A stretch of DNA of 64,000 nt from NCBI GenBank assembly GCA_016786885.1, contig JAEUVO010000027.1, forward strand, positions 1 to 64,000. Reading direction: 5' to 3'. The translations under genes were made by a program, and so were the position numbers. This stretch comes from Chitinophagaceae bacterium (lineage in GTDB: Bacteria > Bacteroidota > Bacteroidia > Chitinophagales > Chitinophagaceae). The notes below the pieces were generated by a model. That model ran no database searches, had not been told where the DNA came from, and worked only from the letters and a program-made list of their open reading frames with translations. Shown here one piece after another: positions 9,390 through 17,711 of this stretch. Every line of letters starts with the position of its first letter. Within the stretch, counting starts at the first letter, position 1.

Positions 9390-10061
9390 TTGATAAGAAA
9401 ACTGATCATTTCATTCATGGCAGCCTTTGCTACTACTGCCTCACTCTCCCAGCAAAGCTATCCGCAATTTGGTCTTGCCACTGACCTGGGTGTGCAACGG
9501 AATTTTAAAAAAGAACAGCAATACTGGGCCATCGGCCATACGGTTACGGCCAATTTTCATCTCACTCCCAAAGAAGGAGTGTATATTATGTTCGCTTATC
9601 ACTCCAATGGCAAATTCAGCAACCAGGTTACAGCCACAGCCAAACTGCCTGCAACTCTGCCACAGACAGTTAACTATACCAATGAGGCGAACATGAGGAT
9701 CAAACAATTTACCATTGGTTATAAAAAATACCTGAAAGGTGCGGCTGATGCAGAAAAAGGCTGGAACCTCTATGGCTTTGCCGGTTTTGGTTTGTTACTG
9801 GGTAAGGTCACCAATACTCATTCCGTTTTGATAGACACGGTTGATTACAACGTACCGGTAAGAAGCGGGGAAGCTCATTTCAAAAGACTGACTTTTGATC
9901 TTGGTCTTGGATGGGAGCTGCCACTGGGCGGAGATTTTTATTTCTATACAGAAGCAAAAGCTGCTGTTCCGGCAAGTGATTATCCCAGCAAATACATTTT
10001 TGTAAATAAAAATGCACCTTTTACCGGGTGGTTAGGTGCAGGTCTTCGTATTCTTTTCTGA
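9390..10061 (+). CDS. Outer-membrane beta-barrel protein
   Basis: 223 residues. A TTG start at 9390 yields a signal peptide (MIRKLIISFMAAFATTASLS); the first ATG (9417) would cut into it. The mature part alternates hydrophobic and polar residues in ~10-residue strands (GVYIMFAYHSNGKF, WNLYGFAGFGLLLG, LTFDLGLGWELPLGGDFYFYTEAKA) and ends in an aromatic residue after GLRILF, typical of a small outer-membrane barrel. No transport or enzyme motif is visible. It is preceded by the inverted-repeat element and is convergent with the DUF6252-like gene only 4 nt away. Confidence 0.75.
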   Translation: MIRKLIISFMAAFATTASLSQQSYPQFGLATDLGVQRNFKKEQQYWAIGHTVTANFHLTPKEGVYIMFAYHSNGKFSNQVTATAKLPATLPQTVNYTNEANMRIKQFTIGYKKYLKGAADAEKGWNLYGFAGFGLLLGKVTNTHSVLIDTVDYNVPVRSGEAHFKRLTFDLGLGWELPLGGDFYFYTEAKAAVPASDYPSKYIFVNKNAPFTGWLGAGLRILF

Positions 10062-10065
10062 TATT

Positions 10066-10608
10066 TTACTGGATCGTTACATCAAATCTTCCTTCCGTTA
10101 CTGCCATCGGTTCAGGTGAATTATACATGTTCAGTGCATTGAACTGAAAAGTACCAGACGCAATTCTTGCCATGGTATCTATCCGGGTGATGGTTACAGA
10201 ACCTGTATAAGAAGCAGAAGTGATCCATTCATTCGTTGGTGTCAGCGTTCTTTTTACATAGTATCCATAACTTGACTCACCGGAAGGATGGTTGACATCA
10301 GTATTCAATAAATAGGTGCCGGTGCCGGTAATATTCTTAACCAGCAGCAGAAATTCTGTTTCTGTGGGAGAAGAAGAAAAATTACGGGCATTGATCGTAA
10401 GATCGGGTCCTGCCATCCTGGCCTCTAGTATATCATTGGCCGGTATGGCCCCAAAGCCCTGCGGCACCCATAATGCACCATTCACTTTGGCGCCAAAAGT
10501 ATTAGCACCTGTTTGGGTGGCAGGCGGCAGTTCGCTTATTTCTTTTTTACAGGAAGTAAATACAAGGGCGGTAAGGCAGATAGCCAAAAGGGTTTTCATG
10601 GATTTCAT
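10066..10608 (-). CDS. DUF6252-like lipoprotein
   Basis: A 180-residue lipoprotein with the signal MKSMKTLLAICLTALVFTSC and a lipobox Cys at 20. The sequence after the Cys (LPPATQTGANTFGAKVNGALW) matches a recurrent Bacteroidota lipoprotein signature that I know as DUF6252. The rest is predicted beta-rich (TINARNFSSSPTETEFLLLV, GTYLLNT, GSVTITRIDTMARIASGTFQF), consistent with a small sandwich domain exposed at the outer membrane. Function unknown. It is convergent with the preceding barrel gene, with no room for a terminator between them. Confidence 0.75.
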   Translation of the reverse strand: MKSMKTLLAICLTALVFTSCKKEISELPPATQTGANTFGAKVNGALWVPQGFGAIPANDILEARMAGPDLTINARNFSSSPTETEFLLLVKNITGTGTYLLNTDVNHPSGESSYGYYVKRTLTPTNEWITSASYTGSVTITRIDTMARIASGTFQFNALNMYNSPEPMAVTEGRFDVTIQ

Positions 10609-10673
10609 ACTCCTTAAACGGCTTTTTTCGGTTTTTGGTATGATTTAGCAGGGGTCAAACTGAATTTTCTTCG

Positions 10674-10832
10674 CCGTTTCTTTTTGTTCCGTCTTCCCCG
10701 TTTCTCTTTGTCTCGCCTTCCCCATTCATTTCTTTCGTAACACTTTTCCGTTTTTTTGTTCGTATTCCCCATTTCTCTTTATCACCCTTCCCCATTTCTT
10801 TTGTCACGCCTCCCCTATTTTTTTGCCACGCC
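10674..10832. repeat. Degenerate ~22-26 bp C/T-rich tandem repeat
   Basis: About seven imperfect units of the form CGTTTCTcTTTgTCtCGCCTTCCCC follow one another. A GCCACG/CGTGGC hairpin (10825-10830, 10839-10844) ends the tract. On the minus strand it gives a 67-codon open frame of Lys/Glu/Arg/Gly repeats (TKRNGEDG-like). I regard that frame as a by-product of the repeat, not a gene. The whole 10609-10954 interval holds no other feature I can support. Confidence 0.65.
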
Positions 10833-10954
10833 GAGGAACGTGGCGTCTCATACACCACCAGTTATAATCGTTGCTGCTCAGAAGAACGAAATGCCGCATG
10901 ACAAATAAACCACTCACAATGAAGGGTTATCTTTACCCTTTATACTCACTGCAT

Positions 10955-12064
10955 ATGAGTCTTACCATACAACAAATTGAACTGTACAAACTCTCCGTAC
11001 CGCTTATCGAACCCTTTATCACTTCGCTGGGGCAGGATGATAATGCAGAAAATGTACTGGTAAGGATCATCACCAAAGAAGGCATTATTGGTTTTGGAGA
11101 ATGCAGCCCCTATATGCCCATCAACGGCGAAAGCCAGGACACCTGTTTTATAGTAGGCCAGTACCTTGCTGCTGCATTAAAAGGAAAAGACCCGCTGGAC
11201 ATCAGCCATTGTGTAGCGCTGATGGATTCCATCATTTATGCCAATACCAGTATCAAAAGTGCTTTTGATATGGCCCTCTATGATATAGCAGCGCAACATG
11301 CCGGGGTGCCGCTGTACAAATTTCTTGGCGGTGATAATACCAAACCAATCATTACAGATTATACCGTGAGTATTGGTGAACCGGTAAAAATGGCGGCCGA
11401 TGCAGTGAAAATAAAAGCACAGGGCTATCCTGCCATAAAAGTAAAACTGGGAAAGAACGGAAAAACCGATGTAGAAAGAATGAAAGCCATCCGTGCAGCA
11501 GTGGGGAATGAGATACCGTTGCGTATTGATGCCAACCAGGGATGGGAATTGCAGGAAGCCATTGACACATTAAAAGCACTGGCCCCGCTGGATATACAGC
11601 ATTGCGAAGAACCCATTGCCCGCTGGAATTATTTACAGTTGCCAAAACTGAAAAAAGAAAGCCCTATCCCCATTATGGCGGATGAATGCTGCGGTGATGA
11701 CCATGATGCGGCAAGACTGATAGCACTGGATGCATGTGATTATTTTAATATTAAACTGGGAAAATCGGGCGGCATTTTTAAAGCATTAAAGATGGTGAGG
11801 ATGGCGGAGCAGGCCGGTTTACATTTACAGGTAGGCGCCATGATAGAATCGAGACTGGCGATGACAGCCTTTGCCCATTTTGCGCTTTGCAGCCCTTCTA
11901 TTGTACATTTTGATTTTGATACAGCGCTGATGCTGAAAGAAGACCCGGTAACCGGAGGCATTGTATATGAAAAAAATGGTGTGGTGAGAGTGCCCGATGT
12001 ACCGGGACTTGGCGCTACGATCAGCGATGAGCGACTTGCCGGAATGGAGAAAGTGATTATCTGA
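10955..12064 (+). CDS. Dipeptide epimerase (enolase superfamily, MLE subgroup)
   Basis: 369 residues from the ATG at 10955 (MSLTIQQIELYKLSVPL), the normal start of the capping domain; upstream in-frame ATGs only add an odd tail. The barrel carries the enolase-superfamily residues: KVK in AIKVKLGKNG, metal ligands in RIDANQGW, HCEEPIA and MADECC, and the second catalytic Lys in NIKLGKSGG. The late DFDTALML fits the DxD motif that binds the dipeptide amino group in L-Ala-D/L-Glu-type epimerases. The likely role is epimerising dipeptides from murein turnover or peptide uptake. The precise dipeptide cannot be read from sequence. Confidence 0.88.
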   Translation: MSLTIQQIELYKLSVPLIEPFITSLGQDDNAENVLVRIITKEGIIGFGECSPYMPINGESQDTCFIVGQYLAAALKGKDPLDISHCVALMDSIIYANTSIKSAFDMALYDIAAQHAGVPLYKFLGGDNTKPIITDYTVSIGEPVKMAADAVKIKAQGYPAIKVKLGKNGKTDVERMKAIRAAVGNEIPLRIDANQGWELQEAIDTLKALAPLDIQHCEEPIARWNYLQLPKLKKESPIPIMADECCGDDHDAARLIALDACDYFNIKLGKSGGIFKALKMVRMAEQAGLHLQVGAMIESRLAMTAFAHFALCSPSIVHFDFDTALMLKEDPVTGGIVYEKNGVVRVPDVPGLGATISDERLAGMEKVII

Positions 12065-12284
12065 CCCGCTGCTATACCCGGCATCTGTCTATGCACGGCC
12101 GGGGATTACCTGAAAATGGTATTGTATACTTCTGCCGGCCGGCCTAACTTCCCATAGTGAATAAGTATTACAGAAATAGCCGCATCCCTGAAACTGGCTT
12201 GCTAATGGCGAAAATATATGTGTTGTCCGCAACTTGGTAGACTCTCATACTTTGCAAGACACTATTAAACCAAAACCAACATAA

Positions 12285-13835
12285 ATGCCTACAAGAATTG
12301 CCATTTGCCTACTTGAAGACAACATCACTGATTTAAATGCCCCCAATTTAATGGGTGGGCAACCACTTACAAAAATTGCTTTAAATAAAGCTGATTCAGA
12401 AGTCACTTTATATTTAAAGAAGTCTAATGATTCAATTCCTGATTGGGGAGACATTGTTCAAGGATTCGCCAATTTCCAAAAAGGAGATATAGTGACAGCT
12501 TCTTCAGGTGCAATTTTATTTGTTAAGCACAAAAAACGAATTCTAGCTTGTTGTTTTGGTACTTCCGTAGCTAACATAAACAAAGAAAATATTGTCAGAG
12601 ATTTTGGTTTAGCTGTAGCATTCAATAGAATTCCTAAAAGGAATTATAAAGGAATTGAAACATATACTTTAACAGAAAATCCGATCACAAATAGCAGAAG
12701 CGCAGCTATGCCATCTTCTCAAAGCAATTTTAATCTTGACACATATTTAGAGACAATTACAGAACTAAGTGGCAAATATTATTCAAGCACTAGAAGTATA
12801 TTAGTAAAAGGAAAAGAATTTTTTTCTACTCCAGCCCCTTTATTACTTGATGAAATCAAAAAACTTTGTGCAAGTTTAGTTGTCGAATATGAGAAGACAA
12901 TAAAAAACTCCGAGTTTAAAAAACTTACTGCAGTCAGCAAGGTGAAATCAAAGAAGCTGATTGAACTTCTTGATGACAAATTATGTGAGTCCTTAAACAA
13001 AAAGGTATCGAACATTTATTTGGTAGATTACCAACACTACGAAGACTTACAGACTTATGGTTTAACTCCTAAAGGCGAAAAGCTTACGGAGTTAGAGCTT
13101 AATGACCTATACAATAGTTTGAACAAGGGTCAAAAATTTACTACAGCTTATTTGAAAACCAAAAGAATAGCTGTTTTTAATAGTGATAGCCAACAAATTG
13201 ATGAGTGGCCATTATACCGTTGCCTATTTACTGAATTTTCTTTGAATATTGGTGGACACATTTTTTACAAAGGAAATTGGTACGAAGTTCAAAAAAGGTA
13301 TTTACAAGATTTAAAGGGTTTTATTTCGACATATGAACTACAAGCATCAAAAGCCAATCTACCATTATGGGACGGAAAGAAAAAGGAAGAAGACTACAAT
13401 ATTGAAGCCGCCAATAAAATAAAAGGTCAATGTTGGGATAAAGTCCTTTACTCACACCCAGACTTTTCTTATGGAATCGAGTTTTGTGACGTTCTTGTTC
13501 CAAACTATGTTATTCATGTGAAGAAGTTGGCAAGTTCTTCCTTAAATAGTCACTTGCTCATGCAAACCTATGTATCCGCTCAATTATTAAAAGCTGATCC
13601 CCTTATACGAAATTGGATTAAATCTGAGTCCAAAGCGAGGTTCAAAAAAAATATCTTTCTTAAGCCATCAAATGACTTTAAAGACCCGAATGTAAAATAC
13701 CTAATCGTATTAATGACTGGGACTACTGGCAAATCACTTGCTGACTCTTTGCCATTTTTTAGTTTAGTTACATTCAATATGATGATTAGGAGAGTTACTC
13801 AGCTTGATTTCAATGTTGAAATATGCATGGTATAA
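12285..13835 (+). CDS. TIGR04141/DUF6119 family sporadically distributed protein
   Basis: A 516-residue soluble protein of the patchily distributed TIGR04141 (DUF6119) family. Recognition rests on the N-terminal LLEDNITD...LY start, the central FVKHKKRILACCFG...NIVRDFGLAVAFN block (residues ~80-115), the mid-protein GHIFYKGNWYEV element, and the C-terminal HVKKLASSSLNSHLLMQTYVSAQLL plus LPFFSLVTFNMMIRRV blocks. It appears full length. The family is often found in accessory or restriction/defence regions, and its biochemical role is unknown to me. The gene is visibly more AT-rich than its neighbours and has ~220 bp of non-coding DNA on each side, which suggests transfer. It may form a unit with the next gene. 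Confidence 0.85.
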   Translation: MPTRIAICLLEDNITDLNAPNLMGGQPLTKIALNKADSEVTLYLKKSNDSIPDWGDIVQGFANFQKGDIVTASSGAILFVKHKKRILACCFGTSVANINKENIVRDFGLAVAFNRIPKRNYKGIETYTLTENPITNSRSAAMPSSQSNFNLDTYLETITELSGKYYSSTRSILVKGKEFFSTPAPLLLDEIKKLCASLVVEYEKTIKNSEFKKLTAVSKVKSKKLIELLDDKLCESLNKKVSNIYLVDYQHYEDLQTYGLTPKGEKLTELELNDLYNSLNKGQKFTTAYLKTKRIAVFNSDSQQIDEWPLYRCLFTEFSLNIGGHIFYKGNWYEVQKRYLQDLKGFISTYELQASKANLPLWDGKKKEEDYNIEAANKIKGQCWDKVLYSHPDFSYGIEFCDVLVPNYVIHVKKLASSSLNSHLLMQTYVSAQLLKADPLIRNWIKSESKARFKKNIFLKPSNDFKDPNVKYLIVLMTGTTGKSLADSLPFFSLVTFNMMIRRVTQLDFNVEICMV

Positions 13836-14058
13836 AAACTGCATACAAGAGCATCTTAGGAATATGGCGGGGCGGCGAATAAATTCTCAACTTTTTTCCC
13901 GCTATTAGCAGTAGTCAAGGCTTGACTTTTACTATTGAGCTTTTGTTGCTAACTTCAGCATTAGTAATTTAATCGGCTTCAGTTGCCGGGCAGACAGTTA
14001 TAAAATACCAGCCCTGCAACAAGCCTCTAACATTGACAGCAACCTTTAAATAAAACTT
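13836..14058. other. Intergenic region with two inverted repeats
   Basis: Contains AGTCAAG-G-CTTGACT (13913-13927) and a 10-bp-arm hairpin with one mismatch (13982-13991 GTTGCCGGGC, 14011-14020 GCCCTGCAAC, 19-nt loop). No gene is visible. The GCTTGACTT word recurs in the intergenic repeats near 16050 and 16764. Confidence 0.55.
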
Positions 14059-15159
14059 ATGAATGCAGAAAGACTTCATCGTATTTTGCTTGAACTTCGA
14101 AAAGAATATGAGATAAGGCTTGTTCTTGCTAAGTTAAATGATGTTAGAACTCATTTACAAAATCAAGTTAATCAACCACAGCAACCTGCACATCAACAAA
14201 ATTTGGTGGCTGAGCTAAATAATCTAAAAGAAATACTCAGAAACTCTGAGACAAATTCATTTAGCCCCGGCTGGAATCAAGTCGTAGATGAAATTGGTGG
14301 GGCGAACCTCTTTGGAAACAACTTACTTAAAAGAATTGAATATATTTTTGAAAGTAATCAAATAACCCCGGCAGCAGCACTACAAGCAATCAATATGATA
14401 GTTGATTTAAGTCAGTCACTAAAGGAAGCAATAGATAAAGTGGTAGATGGATTTAATAAATTAAAAATAGGCTCTGACAATTTAGAACAAGGTCAATGTG
14501 AATTAGGTTATTCAATTCCTAGAGTTTTTGTAGAAAACAAGTTGAGTTCTTTGAACAAAGAAATTGCAGAGCTAAATTTCATTTTAAATAATATTTCAGA
14601 AGTAGTTACAGGAGAAAAACAAGAATTCGAAGTAAAAACGATTTCTTCAAGCGACTTCCTCTTATATGTTGCTGTAGGCTTAACAGTTGCCGATGTCCTT
14701 TCAAGAGCAGTTGAAAGAATAATAAATAATTATAAAACTATTTTGGAAATAAAGTTATTACGTAACCAGTTAAAAGAAAAAGGGGTGCCTGAAAAGGAAA
14801 CAAAAGGAATTGAAGAACATGCAAATAATAGTATGAAAGAAGAAATAAAGAATATTGTAAGTGATATAATGAAAGAATATTACAAGAGTAAAGATACAGG
14901 AAGAAAAAACGAGCTCTCTAACGGGATTACAATAGCTTTTAACAAATTGGCTAACAGAATTGACAATGGTTTTAATGTTGAAATAAGAGTAGAGCCTCTA
15001 CCAGAACCTACCAATACAGAAGACTTAACCGAAGCTGACAAAGTAAAATATCAAATGATAAATTCCATAACTTCTAGAACCAAAGCAATGGAATTCATAA
15101 ATACTACTGGAGACAAAATTTTAAAACTTGAGGAGGGGGAATCTCAGAAGAAGGAATAA
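14059..15159 (+). CDS. Hypothetical coiled-coil protein
   Basis: 366 residues with no family I recognise. The N-terminal half is strongly helical with heptad-like Leu/Ile/Asn/Glu patterns (residues 1-75, 105-200), including a Gln-rich turn (NQVNQPQQPAHQQN). A short hydrophobic stretch (DFLLYVAVGLTVADVLS, ~residue 200) might be one membrane-associated helix or a buried core helix. A second charged coiled coil follows (TILEIKLLRNQLKEKG, HANNSMKEEIKNIVSDIMKEYY) and the tail is acidic. There is no signal peptide. It lies downstream of the TIGR04141 gene in the same AT-rich stretch and orientation, so a functional partnership is possible but unproven. Confidence 0.7.
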   Translation: MNAERLHRILLELRKEYEIRLVLAKLNDVRTHLQNQVNQPQQPAHQQNLVAELNNLKEILRNSETNSFSPGWNQVVDEIGGANLFGNNLLKRIEYIFESNQITPAAALQAINMIVDLSQSLKEAIDKVVDGFNKLKIGSDNLEQGQCELGYSIPRVFVENKLSSLNKEIAELNFILNNISEVVTGEKQEFEVKTISSSDFLLYVAVGLTVADVLSRAVERIINNYKTILEIKLLRNQLKEKGVPEKETKGIEEHANNSMKEEIKNIVSDIMKEYYKSKDTGRKNELSNGITIAFNKLANRIDNGFNVEIRVEPLPEPTNTEDLTEADKVKYQMINSITSRTKAMEFINTTGDKILKLEEGESQKKE

Positions 15160-15302
15160 GGCTGATGTCAACAATGGCTTTACGTCAGCCGGGGCTGACG
15201 GGGTCGAGCCAAACTTTTGTAACTTATATCAGCTTCTCTTCCGATAGAGATATTTTTCAAATGATTTACTAATGCGTACACTGTAACATTAGCTGCTATT
15301 TT
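15160..15302. other. Intergenic region with hairpin CGTCAGCC/GGCTGACG
   Basis: A perfect 8-bp inverted repeat at 15183-15190/15193-15200 just after the coiled-coil gene, without a clear T run. It could be a weak terminator at the island edge. Confidence 0.4.
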
Positions 15303-16016
15303 ATGAAACCACTCTTAACAATATTGTTTTTTTCATTCTGTGTAAACGGGTACACACAAATAATCGATTCGGCATTCATCGCAGAAAGGCGCAAGCAGTA
15401 TTTAGTAGATACAGGCACTTACCTGCCTGAAACAAGTCTCGTTGACAGAAAAGATAGCCCGGTAAGCCTGGATCAGTTCAAAGGCAAGGTCCTTTACATT
15501 GGCTTATGGGCCACATCCTGCGGGGCCAGCATCGCAAAATTTCCCTACCAGGAACAGCTCTTAAAGCGATTGAAAGAGATTCAGGCAGATTCTTTCATTC
15601 AGTTTATAAACATACATGTCGAAGACCCGAAGCAGGACTGGCACAGGGCATTAAAAAAATACAACCCGATAGGAATAAATCTCTATTGCAGCGATACTTC
15701 CATACTCTCAAAATGGAATTTGGAAGCGCCGCCTGCCTATATACTTCTGAACCAGGCCGGAAAAGTGTTAGCCAAAAATATTCACCAGCCCGATGAGGCC
15801 GGGGGCATTGATTATATTCTCTACTGTGCTATTAACGGGATTCATCCTGCCGATGCCATTGTAAAAGAATATGAGCAGGCTAAACTGATGGAAAAACATA
15901 AAACAGCCGCAGCGATCACCGACCCCGGCTATGCTGAATGGTTCAATAAAACAATAAGATCATTTATTGAATTCCAGTCGTGGAGAACGGAACATATGAA
16001 GAACAACAACCGCTGA
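15303..16016 (+). CDS. Thioredoxin-like (TlpA/AhpC-TSA fold) secreted protein, CxxS active site
   Basis: 237 residues with a short signal peptide (MKPLLTILFFSFCVNGYTQ). The thioredoxin-like domain spans residues ~40-170: SLDQFKGKVLYIGLWATSCGASIAKFP, a predicted cis-Pro region EAPPAYILL, and AGKVLAK. In TlpA relatives the motif reads WATWCGPC; here it is WATSCGAS, so the resolving cysteine is replaced by Ser and Pro by Ala. The protein may therefore have only monothiol activity, or act as a binding scaffold. The C-terminal 60 residues are helical and uncharacterised. It is followed by the first copy of a repeated intergenic element. Confidence 0.8.
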   Translation: MKPLLTILFFSFCVNGYTQIIDSAFIAERRKQYLVDTGTYLPETSLVDRKDSPVSLDQFKGKVLYIGLWATSCGASIAKFPYQEQLLKRLKEIQADSFIQFINIHVEDPKQDWHRALKKYNPIGINLYCSDTSILSKWNLEAPPAYILLNQAGKVLAKNIHQPDEAGGIDYILYCAINGIHPADAIVKEYEQAKLMEKHKTAAAITDPGYAEWFNKTIRSFIEFQSWRTEHMKNNNR

Positions 16017-16019
16017 CTG

Positions 16020-16096
16020 GAACTTTTTATCTTTACCCGGCAGCGGTAAGCTTGACTTGAAGGAATACTGTTTCCTGCACTTGGGCAATACCTGAC
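16020..16096 (+). repeat. Intergenic repeat element, copy 1
   Basis: Aligns nearly gap-free with 16734-16809. Shared words include CTTTTTATCTTTACCC, GCAGCGG, GCTTGACTTGA, GGAATACT and AATACCTGA. It includes a TATCTTTA minus-7-like box (16028-16035) and precedes the gene at 16137. Confidence 0.7.
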
Positions 16097-16136
16097 AATT
16101 GTGTGTAATCACCAACTATCCCAATCAAACAACAAA

Positions 16137-16676
16137 ATGAACTCAAATCTCTCTCTTAAATACATTTTTTTTATTGTGACAATTATTGCCAGCTTCACAG
16201 CAAAGACAGCTTTGGGGCAAGACACCATCAGACCAAAGCAAGTAATAAAGGAACGGCTGATTGTTCCTTTTGGGACTTTGGTAAAAATGAAAGTTGAAAT
16301 TGTCGATGGCGCTGAACTTAATGACAAAGCCCACCAAGCCAGTTTTCTTTTCAGCATTAAAAGCGTTGACAGCATATTGCTGCCCAAACCCATACTAATT
16401 GAATTCAAAGACGAGACAGGGAATTTTCCGGTTGATGATTTTGAGTTGTATAAATATTTATATGGTAAAAAAACCGGGACAATTTCTTCTAAAGAAAGTG
16501 AGAAGATGAAAAAGAAATATGCAGGCAAAGAATTCAATATCGTTGGATATGAAACAGGAGAATTCACAGGTATCCCTGACGGCTATTTTAAGTATCAACC
16601 CGTCAGGCAAGATTACGGATTTCATTTCAGGCACTATATTATTGTTGTTGCTGATTTGACAAAAAAGACAGAATGA
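16137..16676 (+). CDS. Hypothetical secreted protein
   Basis: 179 residues from the ATG at 16137, which starts a signal peptide (MNSNLSLKYIFFIVTIIASF, cleavage near ALGQD); a frame-open ATG 12 codons upstream gives a poorer N-terminus. The mature part is a single compact alpha/beta or beta-rich domain: LIVPFGTLVKMKVEIVDG, HQASFLFSIKSVDS, PILIEFKDETG, and a tail FHFRHYIIVVADL. It looks like a secreted protein whose substrate or partner is not evident. I recognise no family. It is flanked on both sides by copies of the repeated intergenic element. Confidence 0.65.
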   Translation: MNSNLSLKYIFFIVTIIASFTAKTALGQDTIRPKQVIKERLIVPFGTLVKMKVEIVDGAELNDKAHQASFLFSIKSVDSILLPKPILIEFKDETGNFPVDDFELYKYLYGKKTGTISSKESEKMKKKYAGKEFNIVGYETGEFTGIPDGYFKYQPVRQDYGFHFRHYIIVVADLTKKTE

Positions 16677-16733
16677 CTACAGATATAAAACAATTGCAGC
16701 CAACTTGAACTGTGTAAAAACCAAATAAAATTT

Positions 16734-16809
16734 GACCTTTTTATCTTTACCCTGCAGCGGTTTGCTTGACTTGACGGAATACTAATTCCCGCCTGCTGTA
16801 ATACCTGAT
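16734..16809 (+). repeat. Intergenic repeat element, copy 2
   Basis: Second copy of the 16020-16096 element, with TATCTTTA at 16742-16749. The 35 bp before it (GAACTGTGTAAAAA, CCAAA, ATTTGA) is matched again at 18245-18277, so the full element may be ~120 bp and occurs at least three times within 2.3 kb. Confidence 0.7.
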
Positions 16810-16873
16810 CGTTAACGGTCATTGTAAACAGGCCTCAGAAAACAATAACAAACAGGCAAAAAAGGAAATATAA

Positions 16874-17395
16874 ATGCAAGATTTCAAAATAAACGAACAA
16901 GGAGATTTAGAAGTTTTAGCTTCATCGGCATCTTCTCATACCGACTTTGACTTTTATATCGGAAAGTGGAATATTAAAAATAGAAAACTTAAGGAACGAT
17001 TGAATAATTGTAACGAATGGATAGAATTTCATTCTACAGATGACACTACACATTTGCTGAAAGGGTTTGCCAATATGAATAAGTTTTCTGCAACTTTTGA
17101 CGGAGAATCTTTTGAAGGGATTGCAATCAGGCTTTTTAACCCGCAAACAAAACTTTGGAGTATTTATTGGGCAGACAGCAATGCTGTATCTTTTGACCCG
17201 CCGATGGTTGGCTCGTTTGATGGGAACATAGGAAAATTATACTGCAAAGACACTTTCAAAGGGCAAGATATTATTGTGCTTTTTCATTGGGATAAAACCG
17301 ACATTGACAATCCAATCTGGAGCCAGGCATTTTCAACCGACAATGGAAAAACCTGGGAATGGAATTGGTATATGTATGCAAGCAGGATAAAATAA
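16874..17395 (+). CDS. Hypothetical protein, DUF1579-like
   Basis: 173 residues with no signal peptide. A beta-rich lipocalin-like pattern is seen: DFDFYIGKWNIKNRKL at the start (compare the FDFWIGTW opening of DUF1579-type proteins), then GESFEGIAIRLFNPQTKLWSIYWADS, GKLYCKDTFKGQDIIVLFHWD and WSQAFSTDNGKTWEWNWYMYASR. Such proteins usually form an up-and-down barrel that may bind a small hydrophobic ligand; no ligand can be named. It is 7 nt upstream of a NIPSNAP gene that itself overlaps a membrane-protein gene, so the three probably form one operon. Confidence 0.75.
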   Translation: MQDFKINEQGDLEVLASSASSHTDFDFYIGKWNIKNRKLKERLNNCNEWIEFHSTDDTTHLLKGFANMNKFSATFDGESFEGIAIRLFNPQTKLWSIYWADSNAVSFDPPMVGSFDGNIGKLYCKDTFKGQDIIVLFHWDKTDIDNPIWSQAFSTDNGKTWEWNWYMYASRIK

Positions 17396-17402
17396 CACAT
17401 AA

Positions 17403-17711
17403 ATGATAACGGAGATCAGGGTTTATAAGCTAAAAGCAGGCAGGGGCGAAGAATTTCTTAAAGTCTTTACAGAACAATCTCTTCCAATGTTAAAGCGTTG
17501 GAATGTTAATGTTGTTGCCTTTGGACCTTCATTAATAGATAAGGACAGTTTTCACTTAATTCGCAATTATGAAAGCTTGGAGCAACGAAAAGAAAGTCAG
17601 GACGCATTTTATGGAAGTGACGAATGGATTAACGGACCCGAGAAACAAATTATGGACTGCATAGAAACCTATATTACAAGCATCAGCAACTTTGCAACAA
17701 TCAACCAATGA
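17403..17711 (+). CDS. NIPSNAP family protein
   Basis: 102 residues, a single ferredoxin-like dimeric alpha/beta barrel. MITEIRVYKLKAGRGEEFLKVF, VVAFGPSLIDKDSFHLIRNYESLEQR and FYGSDEWINGPEKQIMDCIE match the NIPSNAP pattern of strand, helix, then a conserved aromatic/Trp. Family members are small cytosolic proteins of unclear biochemical role; some relatives are monooxygenase-like. It sits 7 nt after a DUF1579-like gene and its stop overlaps the next start (ATGA, 17708-17711), indicating translational coupling. Confidence 0.8.
   Translation: MITEIRVYKLKAGRGEEFLKVFTEQSLPMLKRWNVNVVAFGPSLIDKDSFHLIRNYESLEQRKESQDAFYGSDEWINGPEKQIMDCIETYITSISNFATINQ

Noticed and set aside
10655..10858. 67-codon minus-strand open frame of Lys/Glu/Gly/Arg repeats
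   Set aside because: It is fully explained by translation of a C/T-rich degenerate tandem repeat, with no start context or conserved domain.
13982..14027. Possible integron attC site
   Set aside because: The hairpin arms do not fit the RYYYAAC/GTTRRRY core, and no integrase gene is in the window.
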